The position numbers and the translations under genes are program-made. A model generated the notes under the pieces. The model saw only the letters and a program-made list of their open reading frames with translations. It searched no databases and had not been told where the DNA came from. Shown in pieces: positions 24,385 through 26,733 of a DNA stretch of 26,733 bases. The stretch's first letter is position 1; each line of letters opens with the position of its first letter. The stretch is from an uncultured Christensenellaceae bacterium (GTDB taxonomy: Bacteria; Bacillota; Clostridia; Christensenellales; Borkfalkiaceae), in the NCBI GenBank assembly GCA_910588465.1, contig CAJUOP010000024.1, positions 1-26,733 on the forward strand, in the 5' to 3' direction.

Positions 24385-24513
24385 ATGGTATCAAAAAAAT
24401 CCTATGCCGTAGACAAATAGAATTGCGACCTTGAATACGGCAAGGGCTCTGCAAAAATATTGCAACTGTTTCAGCATGGCAACTGCCATGCAATTTTTTT
24501 GCATTTCCCTTGA
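24385..24513 (+). other. Leader-like or interrupted short reading frame
   Basis: An ATG with a Shine-Dalgarno-like AGGTGG upstream opens an 11-residue frame (MVSKKSYAVDK) that stops at TAG (24418-24420). The same frame then stays open for another 30 codons (NCDLEYGKGS onward to HAIFLHFP) until TGA at 24511-24513. It may be a leader peptide before the recombinase genes, a small gene broken by one nonsense change, or chance. The stretch 24514-24660 beyond it is T-rich, and I see no gene or convincing promoter in it. Confidence 0.25.
24474..24491. repeat. 18-bp near-perfect palindrome, possible recombination site
   Basis: GCATGGCA and TGCCATGC form an 8-bp inverted repeat around a two-base centre (AC). 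TTGCA and TGCAA flank it loosely, and GCAACTG occurs twice (24462-24468 and 24479-24485). A symmetric site with a two-base centre about 190 bp before a serine recombinase gene would suit a crossover or operator site, since serine recombinases make 2-bp staggered cuts. This is only suggestive. Confidence 0.4.
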
Positions 24514-24678
24514 CGGCTCGTCTTTTTTTGATGTTTTTTGTTTGTTTTTCGATTAAGGGAAACGAATTGTCCGTTTTGTGGTTGGTTGGTCGTTTGTTTT
24601 CACGTTTTTTTATCGTTGTTAAACAAACCTGCGCAACGACTATTCACTATAACGGAAAAACGTTAAAAGGAGTTTTTT

Positions 24679-25086
24679 ATGAAAACAGCAATTATCTACG
24701 CACGAGCAAAAGCGTCCGATTCCATCGAGATGCAAGTTTCTACTTGCAAGGAATACGCAGAAAAAAACGAAATCCAAGTTATCGACATTTACTGGGATCT
24801 TGTCTTGAACTCTCACTGTCAGCCGCTGGCTTGGGACAAAATTCTTAACATTTCAAAGCCAGAATTTGATTACATAATCGTTTACGATTATTCGCGCATC
24901 GGTCGAGACTACACAGAACAAATGAAAGACCGCATAAATCTAAAAAATAAGGGAGTACGCATTATCACCCCCATTACTGAATTGACCGAAGAATATTTCA
25001 AGCAAGAAGATGAATATGCCGAAATCCAAGAGTATTGTTATGAATGCTACAAAAATATTCTTCGTAATAGGAGGAAATCGAAATGA
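24679..25086 (+). CDS. Resolvase-domain miniprotein lacking the catalytic serine
   Basis: A 135-residue protein similar to the N-terminal catalytic domain of serine recombinases, with no DNA-binding or zinc domain. It begins MKTAIIYARAKASDS, parallel to MKTAVIYARYSSERQ in the next gene, but residue 11, where the nucleophilic Ser stands, is Lys, and about four residues are missing after it. The later DYSRIGRDYTEQ segment keeps the conserved Arg pattern. It is therefore probably unable to cut DNA. The ribosome-binding site AAGGAG is good, and its stop overlaps the start of the full recombinase (ATGA, 25083-25086), so the two are made together. It may form mixed dimers or act as a directionality or inhibitory subunit. 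It could also be a decaying duplicate, though the open frame and coupling argue against simple decay. Confidence 0.75.
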   Translation: MKTAIIYARAKASDSIEMQVSTCKEYAEKNEIQVIDIYWDLVLNSHCQPLAWDKILNISKPEFDYIIVYDYSRIGRDYTEQMKDRINLKNKGVRIITPITELTEEYFKQEDEYAEIQEYCYECYKNILRNRRKSK

Positions 25087-26615
25087 AGACAGCCGTGATC
25101 TATGCCCGCTATTCAAGCGAACGACAAACGGAACAAAGCATAGAAGGACAGCTTCGCGTTTGCAACGACTATGCAGAACGAAACGACTTAAAAATCGTCG
25201 GTACTTATATCGATCGCGCCATGACGGGCAAGAACGACAACCGAAAAGACTTTCAACGAATGTTGCGCGATTGCACCAAACATGAATGGGAAATCGTACT
25301 TGTTTACAAACTCGACCGTTTCTCACGCAACAAATACGAAATGGCTATGCACCGTAAAACCTTGCGCGATAACGGCGTTCGGCTCATTTCCGCTATGGAA
25401 AACATTCCCGATTCCCCCGAAGGTATCATCCTTGAATCACTCCTCGAAGGCATGGCGGAATATTACAGCGCCGAGCTTGCGCAGAAAGTTCGCCGCGGGC
25501 AAATCGAAAGTCTTAACAAGGGGCACTGGCTCGGAGGTCAAACACCCTATGGATACAAGGTTGTAGACAAGAAACTGGTAATTGATGAGGATCAAGCAGA
25601 AGTCGTAAAATACATCTATCGCCAATATGCCGCCGGCGTTATTGTAAAAGACATCATCAAAGACCTCACGCAAAAAGGTATTTTCAATAAAGGAAAGCCG
25701 TTCACACGATCTACAATGTACTATTTATTAGTGAATGAAAAGTATTCAGGTGTATTTCGCTACAACGGTGAAACATATCTGAATATCTGCCCGAAACTCT
25801 TACCCGATCCCCTCTACAATAAAGTACACGCGCTCATGCTGCAAAATCAATTCGGAACAAAAAGCGTTGAAGTCAATTATTTGCTTCGGGGAAAAGTTTA
25901 TTGCGGTTACTGCGGACACCAAATCATTGCAGAGAGCGGCACTTCAATGACAGGCGTTGTAAAACGGTATTACAAGTGCGGAGGAAGAAAAGCAAATAGC
26001 GGGTGTCAAAAAAAGAATATCCGAAAAGAAGATTTAGAAAATTTAGTAATAAATGTAACCGTAGAAATGTTTCAGCAAGAGAACAATTTAGAATTGATTG
26101 CCGACGAAATTATGAAAATCTATGAAAGCAAGAAAAAAGAACAATCCGTTTTGAATTTATTAACTTCCGAATTACAAGAAACGCAACGGTCTATCGAAAA
26201 TCTTTTAACGGCAATACAACAAGGGATTATAACTTCTTCGACCAAAACAAGATTAGAAGAATTAGAAATGAAAGCAGATGAGCTGAAACTTCAAATTTCC
26301 AAAGAACAATCAAAATTAGAAAATCGCATTAGCAGAGAACTAATCATGCAATATCTGCGAACAGGCATTAAGAAATCCGCACAGGTTCTGATTGACTGGT
26401 TAATTGATAAAATCGTGCTTTATGACGATAAAATTGAAATCTTTTATCTCTATACGGAAAAAACAGACCCCGACGATTGTCGGGGTTTTGTAATTCGTTG
26501 GCTGATTTTCTGTTTTGAAACACGTCATTATAGCAAAAATGAGCTGAACAAACGAGTTCAACTCATTCCTACTTGGCTGCCCCTGGCAGACTCGAACTGT
26601 CGACACTGCGGTTAA
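25083..26615 (+). CDS. Large serine recombinase (site-specific integrase)
   Basis: A 510-residue recombinase. The resolvase domain (about 1-150) has YARYSSERQ with nucleophile Ser11 and the conserved LDRFSRN. A recombinase domain follows (about 165-270, PYGYKVVDKKLVID onward). Next comes a zinc-ribbon segment with CGYCG and later YYKCGG and GCQKK, and a coiled coil (about 345-430) before the end. This is the architecture of large serine integrases and transposases of Firmicutes prophages and conjugative or mobilisable elements. The catalytic residues look intact. The last 12 codons (LPLADSNCRHCG) are the antisense of the tRNA-Asn gene, and a terminator-like hairpin lies inside the frame at 26468-26489. 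The real C-terminus may therefore have been extended when the element inserted. The ribosome-binding site (AGGAGG) lies in the end of the preceding gene. Confidence 0.92.
   Translation: MKTAVIYARYSSERQTEQSIEGQLRVCNDYAERNDLKIVGTYIDRAMTGKNDNRKDFQRMLRDCTKHEWEIVLVYKLDRFSRNKYEMAMHRKTLRDNGVRLISAMENIPDSPEGIILESLLEGMAEYYSAELAQKVRRGQIESLNKGHWLGGQTPYGYKVVDKKLVIDEDQAEVVKYIYRQYAAGVIVKDIIKDLTQKGIFNKGKPFTRSTMYYLLVNEKYSGVFRYNGETYLNICPKLLPDPLYNKVHALMLQNQFGTKSVEVNYLLRGKVYCGYCGHQIIAESGTSMTGVVKRYYKCGGRKANSGCQKKNIRKEDLENLVINVTVEMFQQENNLELIADEIMKIYESKKKEQSVLNLLTSELQETQRSIENLLTAIQQGIITSSTKTRLEELEMKADELKLQISKEQSKLENRISRELIMQYLRTGIKKSAQVLIDWLIDKIVLYDDKIEIFYLYTEKTDPDDCRGFVIRWLIFCFETRHYSKNELNKRVQLIPTWLPLADSNCRHCG
26468..26489 (+). 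terminator. Terminator-like hairpin inside the recombinase frame
   Basis: CCCCGAC (26468-26474) pairs with GTCGGGG (26479-26485) around GATT, followed by TTTT. It looks like an intrinsic terminator but lies 126 bp before the stop codon of the recombinase. It codes for part of the natural-looking PDDCRGF segment, so it may be accidental. Confidence 0.4.
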
Positions 26616-26649
26616 CAGCCGCATGCTCTACCGACTGAGCTAAGGGGCA
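26574..26649 (-). tRNA. tRNA-Asn (GTT)
   Basis: Minus strand. The acceptor stem TGCCCCT pairs with AGGGGCA, followed by discriminator G and an encoded CCA (26574-26576). The D arm is GCTC/GAGC. The anticodon stem TGCGG/CCGCA carries CTGTTAA, hence anticodon GTT. The T arm GACAG-TTCGAGT-CTGCC has one A-C mismatch (positions 50-64). It lies directly after 5S rRNA in the same direction, as part of an rRNA operon. The recombinase gene overlaps its 3' half on the other strand. Confidence 0.92.
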
Positions 26650-26655
26650 ATGAAA

Positions 26656-26733
26656 GGCGGCAACTACCTATCCTCCCAAGCCTTGGTGGGCTAAGTACTT
26701 TGGGCGTAAGAGAGCTTAACTTCTGTGTTCGGA
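26656..26733 (-). rRNA. 5S ribosomal RNA, 3' part (cut by window edge)
   Basis: The minus strand reads TCCGAACACAGAAGTTAAGC, a conserved 5S segment, then TTACGCC, AGTACTT and GGGAGGATAGGT, ending near GTTGCCGCC. This is the 3' two-thirds of 5S rRNA. The 5' part lies beyond the window. The 3' end is estimated to within a few bases. tRNA-Asn follows about 7 bp later. Confidence 0.9.

Noticed and set aside
24514..24678. Promoter for the recombinase genes
   Set aside because: TATAAC near 24650 has no acceptable -35 box at 16-18 bp, and other matches in this T-rich stretch are no better than chance.
24679..25086. Functional small resolvase
   Set aside because: The nucleophilic serine position is Lys and there is no C-terminal helix-turn-helix, so catalysis and independent DNA binding are unlikely.

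Overview
The window looks like a chromosomal segment of a Firmicutes (Clostridia-type) bacterium, probably an animal-gut or other glycan-degrading member. The grounds are: mid GC content, strong AGGAGG-type ribosome binding sites, lipobox-bearing lipoproteins, a CUT1 sugar ABC importer without its own ATPase, a clostridial-style large serine recombinase, and a tRNA-Asn that encodes its CCA and lies next to 5S rRNA. No species can be named from the sequence alone.

Region 1 (about 112-23703, all minus strand) is one long glycan-utilisation locus, read from right to left. In transcription order it holds: an AraC-type regulator, two ABC permeases, a solute-binding lipoprotein, a GH123-like enzyme without signal peptide, a GH123-like lipoprotein, a 1691-residue multimodular lipoprotein, GH1, GH20, GH127 and GH2 glycosidases, glucosamine-6-phosphate deaminase (NagB) and a PIG-L/LmbE deacetylase. 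It ends at an intrinsic terminator at 112-147. Gene junctions are 84 bp or less and six of them overlap (four ATGA, one TGATG, one TAATG), which suggests a single transcript of about 23.5 kb. Only the binding protein, one GH123-like enzyme and the giant modular protein carry export signals. The picture is therefore: capture and first cleavage at the cell surface, import, then cytoplasmic trimming by five or more exo-glycosidases. The amino sugars would then be deacetylated and deaminated toward fructose-6-phosphate. GH123, GH20, NagB and a deacetylase together point to a HexNAc-containing glycan that also carries galactose and possibly L-arabinofuranose-like sugars.

Region 2 (23704-24300) is intergenic and the most unusual part. 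On the minus strand a near-consensus promoter (TTGACT, 17 bp, TATAAT) starts transcription exactly at a compact nested stem structure of about 90 nt with a predicted 9-bp pseudoknot. A strong intrinsic terminator follows. One strand of the pseudoknot can alternatively pair with the 5' arm of the terminator, so this is either an independent small RNA or a riboswitch-like attenuator upstream of the regulator and operon. I do not recognise its family. A 54-residue minus-strand gene with its own terminator lies beside it.

Region 3 (24300-26615, plus strand) is a mobile-element-like segment. It contains hairpins and an 18-bp palindrome, then a resolvase-domain miniprotein lacking the nucleophilic serine, translationally coupled to a full-length large serine recombinase. 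The recombinase reading frame runs into the antisense strand of a tRNA-Asn gene.

Region 4 (26574-26733, minus strand) is the end of an rRNA operon: the 3' part of 5S rRNA (cut by the window edge) followed by tRNA-Asn.
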